In this document: piece after piece, positions 8,221-19,052 of the stretch | How the letters are laid out: each line of letters opens with the position of its first letter | Position numbering within the stretch: position 1 is the first letter of the stretch | DNA from: Amazonocrinis nigriterrae CENA67 | GTDB lineage: Bacteria > Cyanobacteriota > Cyanobacteriia > Cyanobacteriales > Nostocaceae | Direction: 5' to 3' | NCBI RefSeq assembly: GCF_016056305.1 | Contig: NZ_JAECZC010000003.1 | Coordinates: forward strand, 138,184 to 189,158 | DNA: 50,975 nucleotides | Program-made: the position numbers and the translations under genes | The notes under the pieces: generated by a model | Database searches by the model: none | What the model was told of the DNA's origin: nothing | Seen by the model: the letters and a program-made list of their open reading frames with translations, nothing else

Positions 8221-9795
8221 CTATTTACCAATTGCTGGCGCATTTAAAGAAACTTCTGGTGTTTCTTTATGCTGTGCCAATGTCGGTACGGAGTCGCGTA
8301 ACCTTGCTGTCAATTGTACAGTTGTAGAGTCGTACATTTGAGTTAGCAATTTGGGATAGAAACCAATACCAATAATTGGTACTAGTAAGCAAGCAATGAT
8401 AAAGACTTCGCGGGGTTCAGCATCTATCAGTGCTTGGTGAGAAACCAATTCTTCGTTTTCTTGTCCGTAGAAAATTTCTCGCAACATTGATAGCAGATAA
8501 ATCGGAGTTAAAATTACTCCCACTGCCATCAAAAAGACGACGATAACTTTGAATGTAGGGCTATAAGCATCGCTGGTAGCAAAGCCGACAAACACCATTA
8601 ATTCTGCTACGAAACCACTCATACCTGGCAATGCTAAAGAAGCCATTGAACAAGCGGTGAACATGGCGAAAATCTTCCGCATTCTCTTACCGACACCGCC
8701 CATTTCATCCAACATCAGGGTGTGTGTCCGGTCATAAGTCGCGCCGACGAGGAAGAACAAACTCGCCCCAATTAACCCGTGGGAAACCATTTGTAAAACT
8801 GCGCCACTCAATCCTAAATCGGTGAATGAGGCAATACCAATGGTGACAAAGCCCATGTGAGAAATTGAAGAGTAGGCAATTTTCCGCTTGAGGTTGCGCT
8901 GGGCAAAGGATGTCAGGGCTGCGTAGATAATATTAACTACCCCCAAGATTACCAACACTGGCGCAAAATAAGCGTGGGCATCGGGTAGCATTTGAGCATT
9001 CATCCGAATCAAGGCATAACCACCCATTTTTAGCAGAATACCTGCCAGTAACATGTGTACTGGGGCTGTAGCTTCACCGTGGGCATCTGGTAGCCAAGTA
9101 TGCAAGGGAATGATGGGCAACTTGACAGCGTAGGCAATCAAGAAACCAGCATAAAGTAACAGCTGAAAATTCAGGGCGTAGTCTTTGAGACCGAGCGATC
9201 GCATGTCAAATGTTACTGTATCGCCATAAAAGGCCATTGTCAAAGCGCCGACCAAAATAAACAGCGAACCGCCAGCTGTGTACAAAATAAATTTGGTTGC
9301 TGCGTATTGCCGCTTTTTACCGCCCCAAATCGCTAGCAGCAGGTAAACCGGAATTAATTCCAATTCCCACACTAGGAAAAACAGCAGCATATCCTGAACG
9401 GCGAACACGGCTATCTGACCGCCGTACATCGCCAACAGCAAAAAGTAAAATAGCCTGGGCTTGAGTGTCACAGGCCAAGCTGCTAGGGTCGCTAGGGTAG
9501 TGATGAAACCTGTCAAAATAATTAAGGGCATTGACAAGCCATCTGCCCCTACCGACCATTTCAAATCAAGTTGCGGTATCCAAGGGTAACTCTCTACCAG
9601 TTGCAAATCGGGATTGGAGAAATCGTACCCAGTATAAAAAGCGTAAACAATCAGTGCAAAATCTATCAATCCCACAACTAAGGCATACCAGCGCACTGTT
9701 TTGCCATCTTTATCTGGGATGATAGGAATCAGTAGTGACGCGGCTATCGGGAACAAGATAATCGTCGTCAGCCACGGGAAATTAGCTGTATTCAT
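8221..9795 (-). CDS. ndhD1: NAD(P)H-quinone oxidoreductase subunit 4 (NdhD1)
   Basis: Protein of 524 residues, normal length for NdhD, an antiporter-like proton-pumping subunit of the thylakoid NDH-1 complex that serves cyclic electron flow and respiration. It is almost wholly transmembrane (about 14 helices). Hallmarks include [21 protein letters not shown] with the conserved helix-5 Glu, LPLHTWLP-like [24 protein letters not shown], and [14 protein letters not shown]. Its close pairing with ndhF1 on the same strand points to the NdhD1/F1 respiratory and cyclic-flow complex rather than the CO2-uptake paralogues NdhD3/D4. In this genome 1.2 kb of debris separates it from ndhF1. Confidence 0.95.
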   Translation of the reverse strand: MNTANFPWLTTIILFPIAASLLIPIIPDKDGKTVRWYALVVGLIDFALIVYAFYTGYDFSNPDLQLVESYPWIPQLDLKWSVGADGLSMPLIILTGFITTLATLAAWPVTLKPRLFYFLLLAMYGGQIAVFAVQDMLLFFLVWELELIPVYLLLAIWGGKKRQYAATKFILYTAGGSLFILVGALTMAFYGDTVTFDMRSLGLKDYALNFQLLLYAGFLIAYAVKLPIIPLHTWLPDAHGEATAPVHMLLAGILLKMGGYALIRMNAQMLPDAHAYFAPVLVILGVVNIIYAALTSFAQRNLKRKIAYSSISHMGFVTIGIASFTDLGLSGAVLQMVSHGLIGASLFFLVGATYDRTHTLMLDEMGGVGKRMRKIFAMFTACSMASLALPGMSGFVAELMVFVGFATSDAYSPTFKVIVVFLMAVGVILTPIYLLSMLREIFYGQENEELVSHQALIDAEPREVFIIACLLVPIIGIGFYPKLLTQMYDSTTVQLTARLRDSVPTLAQHKETPEVSLNAPAIGK

Positions 9796-10116
9796 CGCAA
9801 TTCGTCTGCAATCAGAATCATGTTTGGCAAAAAGTCACTAGTTATTAACTAGCAGCTTTTTGGGGATTTGGTCTTCCTCGTTAGGTTGATTTAATTAAAT
9901 CGACAATCCCCGATTTTTCTTATGGGAGTCTATTTTGACACTTGGAGATGCGGAATGTGGGTTAGGATACTCCCAGTAAAATCAGAAATTTACCCAATAG
10001 AAGCCGCTAAACTAGAGTTTTAGGGATGCGATCGCGTAACCCAACCCAGAGATCGCTAAAAATACACGATGCTGTTTGGTGGTTGTCCTCAAAAGCATCA
10101 CAGGAGAAACAACCCT
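9796..10116. other. gap upstream of ndhD1 with palindromes
   Basis: No gene seen. A perfect 14-base palindrome (GATTTAATTAAATC) lies at 9888-9901 inside a wider GGGGATT...AATCCCC inverted repeat (about 9862-9912), so the ndhD1 leader region could form a hairpin. A HIP1-like GCGATCGC lies near 10028. The ndhD1 promoter, if separate from ndhF1, should lie here. Confidence 0.4.
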
Positions 10117-10374
10117 ATGATAATCGCAGAAATTGAAAATTAGATTCGTTATGTAACCAACGCAGGCGGAGAAACAACAGATGTACTCGTCCCTGTTGAA
10201 CTTTGGCGACAGCTTATCAATTCTATAAATTCCGATAACGCTAGTGGTTTAGCTTGGATTGATGAACAAGAACCTAAAGCACAAATATTAGCCGATCTGC
10301 AAGAATCTGTGCGACAAGCAGCAGATGGAGAAAATTTCCCAGTCTCAGAACTTTGGGATAATATCAAAGCCTAG
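10117..10374 (+). pseudogene. broken antitoxin gene (internal stop at codon 9)
   Basis: ATG at 10117 with CAGGAG 10 bases upstream opens MIIAEIEN, then hits TAG at 10141-10143. The same frame then runs without a break for 76 codons (IRYVTNAGGETTDVLVPVEL ... GLAWIDEQEPKAQILADLQE ... FPVSELWDNIKA). This matches my memory of a common cyanobacterial antitoxin-type protein found before RelE/ParE toxins. A single nonsense change in an otherwise clean frame indicates recent decay. No in-frame ATG or GTG follows soon enough to rescue it. Confidence 0.7.
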
Positions 10375-10377
10375 ATT

Positions 10378-10467
10378 ATAGCAGAAGTTCGATTTACACT
10401 CTCCTTGAAACGCCGTCTCAAAACTCTGACTAAACAATGTCTGTATCATCAGCTTCATGAATGGTGA
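10378..10467 (+). pseudogene. N-terminal remnant of a RelE/ParE-type toxin
   Basis: Directly after the broken antitoxin, the frame IAEVRFTLSLKRRLKTLTKQ resembles the start of a RelE/ParE-family toxin, the expected partner. It lacks a start codon and ends at TGA (10465-10467) after about 29 codons, with the remaining two thirds absent. Short match judged by eye; the position after the antitoxin supports it. Confidence 0.5.
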
Positions 10468-10487
10468 CAGAGACGCGAATAAGAAAA

Positions 10488-10715
10488 TTAAGCTGCATAT
10501 CTAATAATTTCTAATTCTGCTCCATTATTAATAGCTAACTCTGCTTTTTCTAAAACCTGTTCGGTAACTGCTTCACTTAAATAATATTCACCGCAATTCT
10601 CACAAATTTCTGCTGGAACTTTTTTTAAGACAATAATACATTCATCTCTTTCTCATGTCACAGTTACTAAACCTGGTTTAGTTTCTCCATGCTTACAAAT
10701 TACACATTTCATCAT
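10488..10715 (-). pseudogene. MqsA/YgiT-type zinc-finger antitoxin with internal stop
   Basis: The frame starts at ATG 10713-10715 (MMKCVICKHGETKPGLVTVT), meets a TGA at about 10652, then continues ERDECIVVLKKVPAEICENC and ends EIIRYAA at TAA 10488-10490. The CxxC pair near the start and CxxC (CENC) later form the zinc finger of the YgiT-type antitoxins that accompany DUF4258 toxins. The stop replaces one residue between VTVT and ERD, so the gene is interrupted unless read through. It overlaps the upstream toxin remnant by four bases (ATGA), the original coupling. Confidence 0.7.
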
Positions 10716-10921
10716 TTTTTTCTCCTAGTTTTAAAACCATCTAACCAAATATTAGCATCAGGAATATAAGCTGTGACTACATATCCTGTATCTGTAGCTT
10801 CATCGTAGAAAAATACAACATGAATTGGTTTACCTTCTATAAAATATAATTTTGGATAACTGGGGTAGGGTGGATCATTAGGATTTTCTTCTATCTTTTT
10901 ATTAGGTATATGTAGCTTGTA
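10712..10921 (-). pseudogene. DUF4258-type toxin, N-terminus lost
   Basis: An open frame of 69 codons without a start: after a TAA it reads YKLHIPNKKIEENPNDPPYP, then FIEGKPIHVVFFYDEATDTG, YVVTAYIPDANIWLDGFKTR and a final RKK. This is the C-terminal two thirds of a DUF4258 protein, a RelE-like toxin normally followed by the YgiT-type antitoxin found here. The family's N-terminal helix is missing. AGGAG near 10723-10728 served the downstream antitoxin. Confidence 0.65.
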
Positions 10922-11028
10922 TTAAAAAATATTGTTATCTTTTCAGGCGCAACTCTCAATTACTCTCTGCGCCACTGTGTGAGGTAAAAAATAATGTAGG
11001 GGCGGACATTCGCCCACCCCTATTTAAA

Positions 11029-13110
<2,082 letters not shown>

Positions 13111-13408
13111 TGACGCGTACTTTTAGAATACTTGACTAAGTTAGGACAATGCTAAAGACGTTTTCCGCCGTCGGCAACTGTCCAGGTCGGAACTGTTAAT
13201 AATTGTGACACACACCCTTTAGGATAAAATACCCCACTCAATCGTACTTGAGTGGGGTAATTAAGCATGGTTTTAGATTTGGGGATTAGGGAATAGGGAA
13301 TAGGGAATGGTTACTTGGGACTAGGACTAAGAAAATTTTTTTCATCTCTAGTTTCCAATCCCTAAATTTTTAATTTTTAATTTTTAACTTTTAATTCCCA
13401 ATTCCCAA
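13111..13408. repeat. gap with short tandem repeats and a terminator-like palindrome
   Basis: A TACCCCACTCAA...TTGAGTGGGGTA hairpin lies near 13228-13260 upstream of ndhF1. It is followed by GGGAATA 7-mers (about 13284-13310) and AATTTTT/AATTCCC repeats (about 13370-13408), the short tandemly repeated class known from Nostoc genomes. The hairpin would fit the end of the thioredoxin transcript. No gene seen. Confidence 0.5.
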
Positions 13409-13795
13409 TCACGCTGAGCGGCATTCTAAGTCTGCTGTCTTTGGTGTAGAGTATATTTTAGAACGATTACCATAAGTAAGTTTAATTTCTTCTAAAGCTA
13501 GACGTAAGTCATCTCTACCTCGAAAACCTTCTAAGCGATGCCGGACAATTCCATTTTCCACCAAGATCAAAGTCGGCAGCGACTTTAACTTATAAGTGGT
13601 AGAAAGTTTGAAATTTTCATCAGCGTTAACCCCGACTAATTTAATTTGCTCACCACATTGAGCTTTAAATTGCAATAACAGAGGGTGGATTATGCGGCAT
13701 AAACCACACCAAGGTGCTTCAAAATTTACTAAAACAGGAACTGGAGATTCTAAAACTTCTTGTGTAAATGTCCGCTCACTAACCGACAACACCAT
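13409..13795 (-). CDS. thioredoxin family protein with WCGLC active site
   Basis: From the ATG at 13795 the protein has 128 residues; the frame extends to a TTG at 13828, but AGAGG sits just before the ATG and MVLSVSERTFTQEVLES is the usual thioredoxin start. The active site reads APWCGLCRIIHPLL, so the conserved Pro between the cysteines is Leu. LVGVNADEN, the cis-Pro segment LKSLPTLILVENG and a short Ser/Thr/Lys-rich tail follow. A redox role in reducing protein disulphides is expected. The Leu should change the redox potential compared with CGPC thioredoxins. It lies upstream of ndhF1 on the same strand. Confidence 0.85.
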   Translation of the reverse strand: MVLSVSERTFTQEVLESPVPVLVNFEAPWCGLCRIIHPLLLQFKAQCGEQIKLVGVNADENFKLSTTYKLKSLPTLILVENGIVRHRLEGFRGRDDLRLALEEIKLTYGNRSKIYSTPKTADLECRSA

Positions 13796-13828
13796 GACGC
13801 CTCTAAAATTATAGGGTTTTAATATCAA

Positions 13829-14198
13829 ACTAGCTATCAGTAAGAGAAATCAGCAAGCCAGGCAATGCCTATAGTACCTCTTCGGGCAAAGACGATTACG
13901 CAACTATTGCAAAATTGATTTTGGTTCTGACTAAAAAGCCAGTGCGACTTTCACAGTAGCTTGATGATTTTTTGAACTCCTGTCTGCCCCATTGCTTTTG
14001 AGGGAATTTAGACTGCTGTGCTACTTACTCTCTTGCAAAGGCAATTGTTCAGCGCCATACCACTATAAAATAATCAACTGACTGAGCGCACCCCCACTAA
14101 CAGCTGTTTCAATTCATCCTACATTGATTCGGTAGCAATTGATAAGTCAAAATTTTAGATGGTTAGTATTTTCTGATGATAGTGGGGATCGCGCCAAA
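13829..14198. other. gap upstream of the thioredoxin gene
   Basis: No convincing gene, RNA or strong hairpin seen. The promoter of the thioredoxin gene should be in its left part; the right part is the 3' flank of the NnrU-family gene. Confidence 0.4.
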
Positions 14199-14921
14199 TT
14201 ACCATCTTATCCTACTAGTTGCCATAAGCAACAGGGGATGCGACCACCAAAGCAAAGCTACAAAAATAGCGACTCCCAAGTAAGCAGGTCGGATGAATTC
14301 CTGCCATTTGATAGATTGACGACCGTCAATAATTGCTCGAAAGGGAATTATTGAAGTGCGCTGTTTGACAATTTCAAAAGCTTCTCCATAACGGTAGCTC
14401 AAGCGGCGATCGCCATGCCAAACCCCAAACAAGTGGTGTAACACCAAGCCAATGGAGGTGACAAGGGTAAAGCTAGTACCCAACCAAAGAGTATGAGCAA
14501 CACACCAAATTATTTGTCCTACCATCTGGGGATGGCGGGTAATGCGAATTATTCCTGTTTCATACAGATGCACTTGGGGCTTTTGAATAGCAGCAATTTC
14601 TAGTAGATTGAAGGTGGCAGGATACAAAAACAAAAATGAAATCGCTGACAAAACCCAAACCAGGGCTTCCACCCCAGGTACATCTTGCACCTGCCAAAGT
14701 TGCAAACCATCATAACGATGATTAAAAAAGTAAACAATCAGTATTACAGCCAACGGTAAACTGACTAATGCAAAAACAATGCGATAAAGCCTTGGCCCTA
14801 TGTACTTTTCTGCCCAAGGACGGAGGGCAGCTCCCCCACTGTGAGCCAGCGCGAAAGCTAATTGTAACCCTAACATGACAAAATGACTGGGAGTCAACCA
14901 AGGATTAAGCATCGTATACAT
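14199..14921 (-). CDS. NnrU/15-cis-zeta-carotene isomerase (Z-ISO)-like membrane protein
   Basis: Protein of 240 residues with about six hydrophobic helices. It has the NnrU-family marks: FALAHSGGAALRPWAEKYIG near 23-42 with a conserved His, GIIRITRHPQMVGQIIWC with Arg-His-Pro, and VLHHLFGVWHGDRRLSYRYG. Plant Z-ISO, a heme-dependent isomerase of 15-cis-zeta-carotene, belongs to this family, and cyanobacterial members have been assigned the same role; that function is likely but not proven here. Two nearby ATGs (14921 and 14912) are possible starts. Divergent from the rbcR-like gene across about 200 bases. Confidence 0.7.
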   Translation of the reverse strand: MYTMLNPWLTPSHFVMLGLQLAFALAHSGGAALRPWAEKYIGPRLYRIVFALVSLPLAVILIVYFFNHRYDGLQLWQVQDVPGVEALVWVLSAISFLFLYPATFNLLEIAAIQKPQVHLYETGIIRITRHPQMVGQIIWCVAHTLWLGTSFTLVTSIGLVLHHLFGVWHGDRRLSYRYGEAFEIVKQRTSIIPFRAIIDGRQSIKWQEFIRPAYLGVAIFVALLWWSHPLLLMATSRIRW

Positions 14922-15128
14922 TAGATGAAGTAATTTGAAGAAAAGTTAATTCAGTACAACCAATACCACAAAGTATTCAACAGGAGACTTTAGTCAAGCT
15001 GTTATGGTACTGTCTTTTTCGAGTAAAGCCTCCAAGTTTAAAATGCAACAAATCGTGCCCAGCTGGGAAGCTGTGAAACATGATTTGTTGCCAAAGCTGC
15101 TCCTTTCAAAGTTTGTGGGTTGAGCCTT

Positions 15129-16142
15129 ATGTCTGACCTTCCTTTCACTTTAGATCAGTTACGTATTCTGAAAGCGATCGCCGTAGAAGGGAGCTTCAAG
15201 CGCGCCGCTGATAGCCTTTACGTCTCCCAACCTGCCGTGAGCTTGCAAGTTCAAAATCTCGAACGGCAGCTGGATGTCCCCTTATTTGACCGTGGAGGAC
15301 GCCGCGCCCAATTAACCGAAGCAGGGCATCTACTCTTAAGCTACGGTGAAAAAATCCTCAGTTTGTGTCAGGAAACCTGCCGCGCCATCGAGGATTTACA
15401 AAATCTCCAAGGAGGTACTTTGATTGTCGGTGCTTCTCAAACTACTGGTACTTATCTTTTGCCCAAAATGATCGGCTTGTTTCGGCAAAAATATCCAGAT
15501 GTAGCAGTGCAATTGCACGTCCACTCCACTCGACGCACGGCTTGGAGCGTAGCCAATGGACAAGTTGATCTGGCAATTATCGGTGGTGAAATTCCAGGTG
15601 AACTGACGGAATCTTTAGAAATTCTTCCTTATGCGGAAGATGAATTGGCGTTGATTTTACCAGTTTTTCATCCCCTTGCCAAACTTGAAACAATCCAAAA
15701 AGAAGACCTATATAAGCTACAATTTATTGCCCTAGATTCCCAATCGACTATCCGTAAAGTAATTGACCAAGTGCTAGCACGTTGTGACATTGACACCAGG
15801 CGCTTTAAATTTGAAATGGAACTCAATTCCATAGAAGCAATCAAAAATGCCGTGCAATCTGGTTTAGGGGCTGCCTTTGTCTCAACTAGTGCGATCGTTA
15901 AAGAATTACAAATGGGTGTATTGCACTGCACCCCTATTGAAGGCGTTGTCGTCAAGCGCACACTGTGGTTGATTTTTAATCCTCATCGCTACAGATCCAA
16001 AGCAGCAGAAGCATTTAGTCAAGAAATTTTGCCCCAGTTTTCTAACCCGGAATGGAATCACGACGTGTTAAAATTATCGCAAAAAAAGCTAATAGTGAAT
16101 ACCTTGGATGGAGCAACCCCAAACTCTTCTGACGACGCTTAA
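15129..16142 (+). CDS. rbcR: LysR-family regulator of the RbcR type
   Basis: From the ATG at 15129 the protein has 337 residues (the frame opens at TTG 15120). The N-terminal winged helix reads [20 protein letters not shown] and [20 protein letters not shown]; the rest is a periplasmic-binding-like effector domain ([32 protein letters not shown]). Its strong likeness to the cyanobacterial and red-plastid RbcR (Ycf30) group, and its place beside NDH-1 genes, suggest control of RuBisCO or carbon-uptake genes in response to carbon metabolites. NdhR/CmpR paralogues are the alternative. The last 20 residues are Asn/Ser/Asp-rich and probably flexible. Confidence 0.85.
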   Translation: MSDLPFTLDQLRILKAIAVEGSFKRAADSLYVSQPAVSLQVQNLERQLDVPLFDRGGRRAQLTEAGHLLLSYGEKILSLCQETCRAIEDLQNLQGGTLIVGASQTTGTYLLPKMIGLFRQKYPDVAVQLHVHSTRRTAWSVANGQVDLAIIGGEIPGELTESLEILPYAEDELALILPVFHPLAKLETIQKEDLYKLQFIALDSQSTIRKVIDQVLARCDIDTRRFKFEMELNSIEAIKNAVQSGLGAAFVSTSAIVKELQMGVLHCTPIEGVVVKRTLWLIFNPHRYRSKAAEAFSQEILPQFSNPEWNHDVLKLSQKKLIVNTLDGATPNSSDDA

Positions 16143-16535
16143 GATTGGTCAGGAGTTAAGAGTCAAGAGTTAGTAGTCATTAGTCAGTAGTTAGTGGTCA
16201 TTAAAAAAAACAACTGACAATTACCCTTTGGGTTCGGCAGTTCGTCATGGGAAAAACCTTTTGAACGGCTGCCTCAACAGTTGTTCATGGGCAGCCACCG
16301 CAGTGGCTTTGCTTTGTGTTGATTGCGTTAGTAAAACGTTAGCGACCTCGTAGCGTCACCCTTGAACCTAAAGAAGGGTCTCTCACCTTGCCCCTTATCC
16401 CCAAAGGGGGCCCTAAGCCCCCTCATTGCAGGAAGTAGCGTGAGACTTCAAGACCGGATTGCCTCACTGCGCTGGCTCACAACTGACAAATGACAAAGGA
16501 CAACTGACAACTGACAACTGACCAAGGACAAAACA
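16143..16535. repeat. repeat-filled gap: tandem 7-mers flanking a composite dispersed repeat
   Basis: AGTTAGT/AGTCATT-type 7-mers fill about 16150-16202 and CAACTGA 7-mers fill about 16480-16520. Between them, 16224-16480 is a mosaic of short palindromes ending GCGCTGGCTCAC. Parts of it (GGAAGT-GCGTG...CAAGACCG...GCTGGCTCAC) are shared with copies at 42975-43060 and 49390-49524. No gene seen; the kinase promoter must lie within or beyond these repeats. Confidence 0.6.
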
Positions 16536-17903
16536 ATGGAAGTTTACTGCACTCGTCCACACTGCCCACGTCCACAAAATTATTTTGCGGATTTAGATGA
16601 TATTACAACGCTGAAAACAACACAGCAAAAATACTGCACTACTTGTGGAATGCCACTGCTGCTAGATGGTCGATACGTAACAAGCAAGTTGCTGGGAAGG
16701 GGTGGCTTTGGAGCAGCCTTTTTAGCAGCCGATCGCCGTATTCCCGGAATGCGGCCATGTGTAGTTAAGCAGTTTCAACCTGCGGGAAATTTAAACTCAA
16801 CTCAGTTGCAACTAGCGCAACAATTGTTTGAAAGAGAAGCAGAAGTTTTAGCACAAATAGGTGATGAACACGAGCAAATCCCTAACTTATTTGCTTTTTT
16901 TCCCGTGATAGTTCCTAGCTTGCAAGCAGGTCAGCAAGACCAGTTTTTTTATCTGGTGCAAGAATATATTGATGGGCAAAACCTAGAGGAAGAATTACAT
17001 CAAAAGGGAAAATTTTCTGAGCAGCAAGTCTTAGAAGTGCTGCAAGAAATTTTGAAAGTACTTAAGTTTGTCCATGATAAAGGTATCATCCACAGAGATA
17101 TCAAACCCTCCAATATCATGCGTCGTAGGGATGGCAAACTGTTTTTACTAGATTTTGGTGCAGTTAAACAGGTAACCAATGCTCCTGCGGGCGGAGCTGG
17201 TTCTTCCACTGGTATTTATTCTATGGGTTTTGCGCCGCCTGAACAGATGGCTGGCAATCAAGTCTTCCCTTCAACAGATTTATATGCTTTAGCTGTAACT
17301 ATTATTACCTTGCTTACAGGGCAAGAAGCCAAAACTTTATTTGATGTTTATAGTAACCAATGGCAATGGCGAACTAAAGTAACTGTCAACCCCCGTTTGG
17401 CTGATATTTTAGATAAAATGCTTCTGCCCGCTGCCAATCAACGCTTTCAGTCAGCTGATGAGGTGCTTGCAGCCCTCTCGCAGCAGTTGATACCAGCAAC
17501 AGTCTTAACAAAACCACCACGACAGTCAAAACCACAACCAATACAACCTCAAAGTGCTTTTTCCACCTGGGAATTGTTAGGTGGAGCAGCATTTAGTGGG
17601 TTTGAAGGTGCATTAATAGCGATTGCCCTCTTGAGTTTACTCAAGTCACCAATAATTACTTTGGGTCTTGCATCTGTGATTCTAGGCTTACTGATTTTTG
17701 CCCAAACTAAGCGGTGGATTGAAAAGTTTGATTTATTAATTATTCCAGGCATTACTTTTGCTATTGTTTTTTTTGTCCCTTTTTTACAAGGAAGTCTTGG
17801 CATTCAGCAAATATTTATTCTAGCGGTGGCTGCTGGATTAGTAGCGATTGCATTTACATCACTATTTCGTCTTATTTATAAATTAATATCTCTAATTCTT
17901 TAA
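16536..17903 (+). CDS. membrane-bound Ser/Thr protein kinase with 4-Cys N-terminal motif
   Basis: Protein of 455 residues. Residues 5-37 hold four cysteines (Cys5, Cys10, Cys34, Cys37), the zinc-ribbon-like prefix of a cyanobacterial kinase group. The kinase domain follows: glycine loop GRGGFG at 54-59, Lys78 in VVKQF, HRDIKPSN from 186, DFG at 206-208 and APPEQ near 233. All catalytic residues are present. After a Pro/Gln-rich linker (320-340) come about three to four membrane helices (345-445) and no outside domain. It opens a tight row with two solute-binding proteins (27 bases to the next gene), suggesting that it works with them in sensing. Confidence 0.9.
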   Translation: MEVYCTRPHCPRPQNYFADLDDITTLKTTQQKYCTTCGMPLLLDGRYVTSKLLGRGGFGAAFLAADRRIPGMRPCVVKQFQPAGNLNSTQLQLAQQLFEREAEVLAQIGDEHEQIPNLFAFFPVIVPSLQAGQQDQFFYLVQEYIDGQNLEEELHQKGKFSEQQVLEVLQEILKVLKFVHDKGIIHRDIKPSNIMRRRDGKLFLLDFGAVKQVTNAPAGGAGSSTGIYSMGFAPPEQMAGNQVFPSTDLYALAVTIITLLTGQEAKTLFDVYSNQWQWRTKVTVNPRLADILDKMLLPAANQRFQSADEVLAALSQQLIPATVLTKPPRQSKPQPIQPQSAFSTWELLGGAAFSGFEGALIAIALLSLLKSPIITLGLASVILGLLIFAQTKRWIEKFDLLIIPGITFAIVFFVPFLQGSLGIQQIFILAVAAGLVAIAFTSLFRLIYKLISLIL

Positions 17904-17930
17904 AAAAACTTTTGGTACTTACAGCTACCT

Positions 17931-18980
17931 ATGTCTAAAAATAACGAAGCGTTTAACCTTTTGTTAGCCGTTATCGTCACTAGCGCCTTAATCTTTGGTG
18001 GCTTATGGTTATTGATGGAACGGTGGGCACAATTAATCAACACTGGACAAGGCCAGTCGGAAAATCGTAATCAAAATAATTCCATTAATTTTGCTAATCA
18101 GCAGTTCGGTTGTAATGTGGAAAACCTCCCAAAAGGCAGATTCAACTATGGTGGTAGCACCACCTGGGCACCCATTCGTAGAGATGTAGATTCAGTACTG
18201 CAAAACCTTTGCCCTCAATTTATTTTGCGCTACACTCAACCCCCATCTGGTAAACCAGGATCTACCACTGGGATTCGGATGTTGATAGACAATCAACTAG
18301 CTTTTTTTCAATCTTCTCGTTCCATCAAAGCTGAAGAAAATGCACAAGCTCAACAAAAAGGATTTAGTCTCAAAGAGATTCCAGTGGCAATTGATGGAAT
18401 TGCGATCGCAGTCAATTTAAACTTGAATATCTCTGGTTTAACCATTAGCCAACTGAAAAATATTTATACTGGCAATATTACTAACTGGCGAGAGGTGGGT
18501 GGGCCAAATTTACCCATCACCCCTATCTCCCGCAACCCAGAAGCTGGAGGTACAGTGGAATTCTTTCTCGAAAATGTTTTGGAGGGAGCCAGCTTTGGGT
18601 CTAACGTGACTTATATCAGTACTACAACTGAAGCGCTACAAAAACTCGCTGCGAGTCCTGGTGGAATTTACTACGCTTCTGCTCCAGAGATTGTACCTCA
18701 GTGTACTATTAAGCCTCTGCCAGTAGGACGCATCACTGGGCAATTAGTCGCTCCCTACCGAGAACCTTATATACCTCCGTCCCTGTGTCCGGCTCAGCGT
18801 AACCAATTGAATGTTCAAGCGTTTCGTAGTGGAGACTACCCAATCACCCGCAATTTATTTGTAATTATCAAACAGAATGCTCAAACCGACCAGCAAGCAG
18901 GTGAAACCTATGCAAGTTGGTTGTTAACATTGCAAGGTCAAGAACTGCTCGAAAAAGCCGGATTTGTCAGAATCAAGTAA
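17931..18980 (+). CDS. membrane-anchored PstS-like substrate-binding protein
   Basis: Protein of 349 residues with an uncleaved-looking N-terminal membrane helix (about 8-28) and a periplasmic type 2 binding domain of the phosphate-binding PstS class. Visible are the ligand-loop-like segment YGGSTTWAPIRRDVD (about 73-87), GSTTGIRMLIDNQLAFFQSS, DGIAIAVNLNLNISGLTISQ and NWREVGGPNLPITPISRNP. True PstS proteins have TGAGAT-type Ser/Thr loops; here GGSTTW is different, so the ligand may not be phosphate. No pstC, pstA or pstB genes lie nearby. It sits between the kinase and a second binding protein, which argues for a sensory rather than a transport role. Confidence 0.75.
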   Translation: MSKNNEAFNLLLAVIVTSALIFGGLWLLMERWAQLINTGQGQSENRNQNNSINFANQQFGCNVENLPKGRFNYGGSTTWAPIRRDVDSVLQNLCPQFILRYTQPPSGKPGSTTGIRMLIDNQLAFFQSSRSIKAEENAQAQQKGFSLKEIPVAIDGIAIAVNLNLNISGLTISQLKNIYTGNITNWREVGGPNLPITPISRNPEAGGTVEFFLENVLEGASFGSNVTYISTTTEALQKLAASPGGIYYASAPEIVPQCTIKPLPVGRITGQLVAPYREPYIPPSLCPAQRNQLNVQAFRSGDYPITRNLFVIIKQNAQTDQQAGETYASWLLTLQGQELLEKAGFVRIK

Positions 18981-19052
18981 ACCGATCGCTGCGGTTGAAT
19001 TTAGGGGATTATTTAAATAATAGATATAAATTACCTGATAAAAAATTAATTC

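Noticed and set aside
10149-10367. Minus-strand frame of 72 codons opposite the broken antitoxin
   Set aside because: It is the mirror of a recognisable plus-strand antitoxin frame and has a composition expected of a shadow.
13829-14198. Possible tRNA or structured RNA upstream of the thioredoxin gene
   Set aside because: No tRNA-like arms or stable hairpin found on either strand.
17386-17803. Minus-strand frames under the kinase gene
   Set aside because: They lie fully within a kinase gene with all its motifs; low-complexity Leu/Val product.
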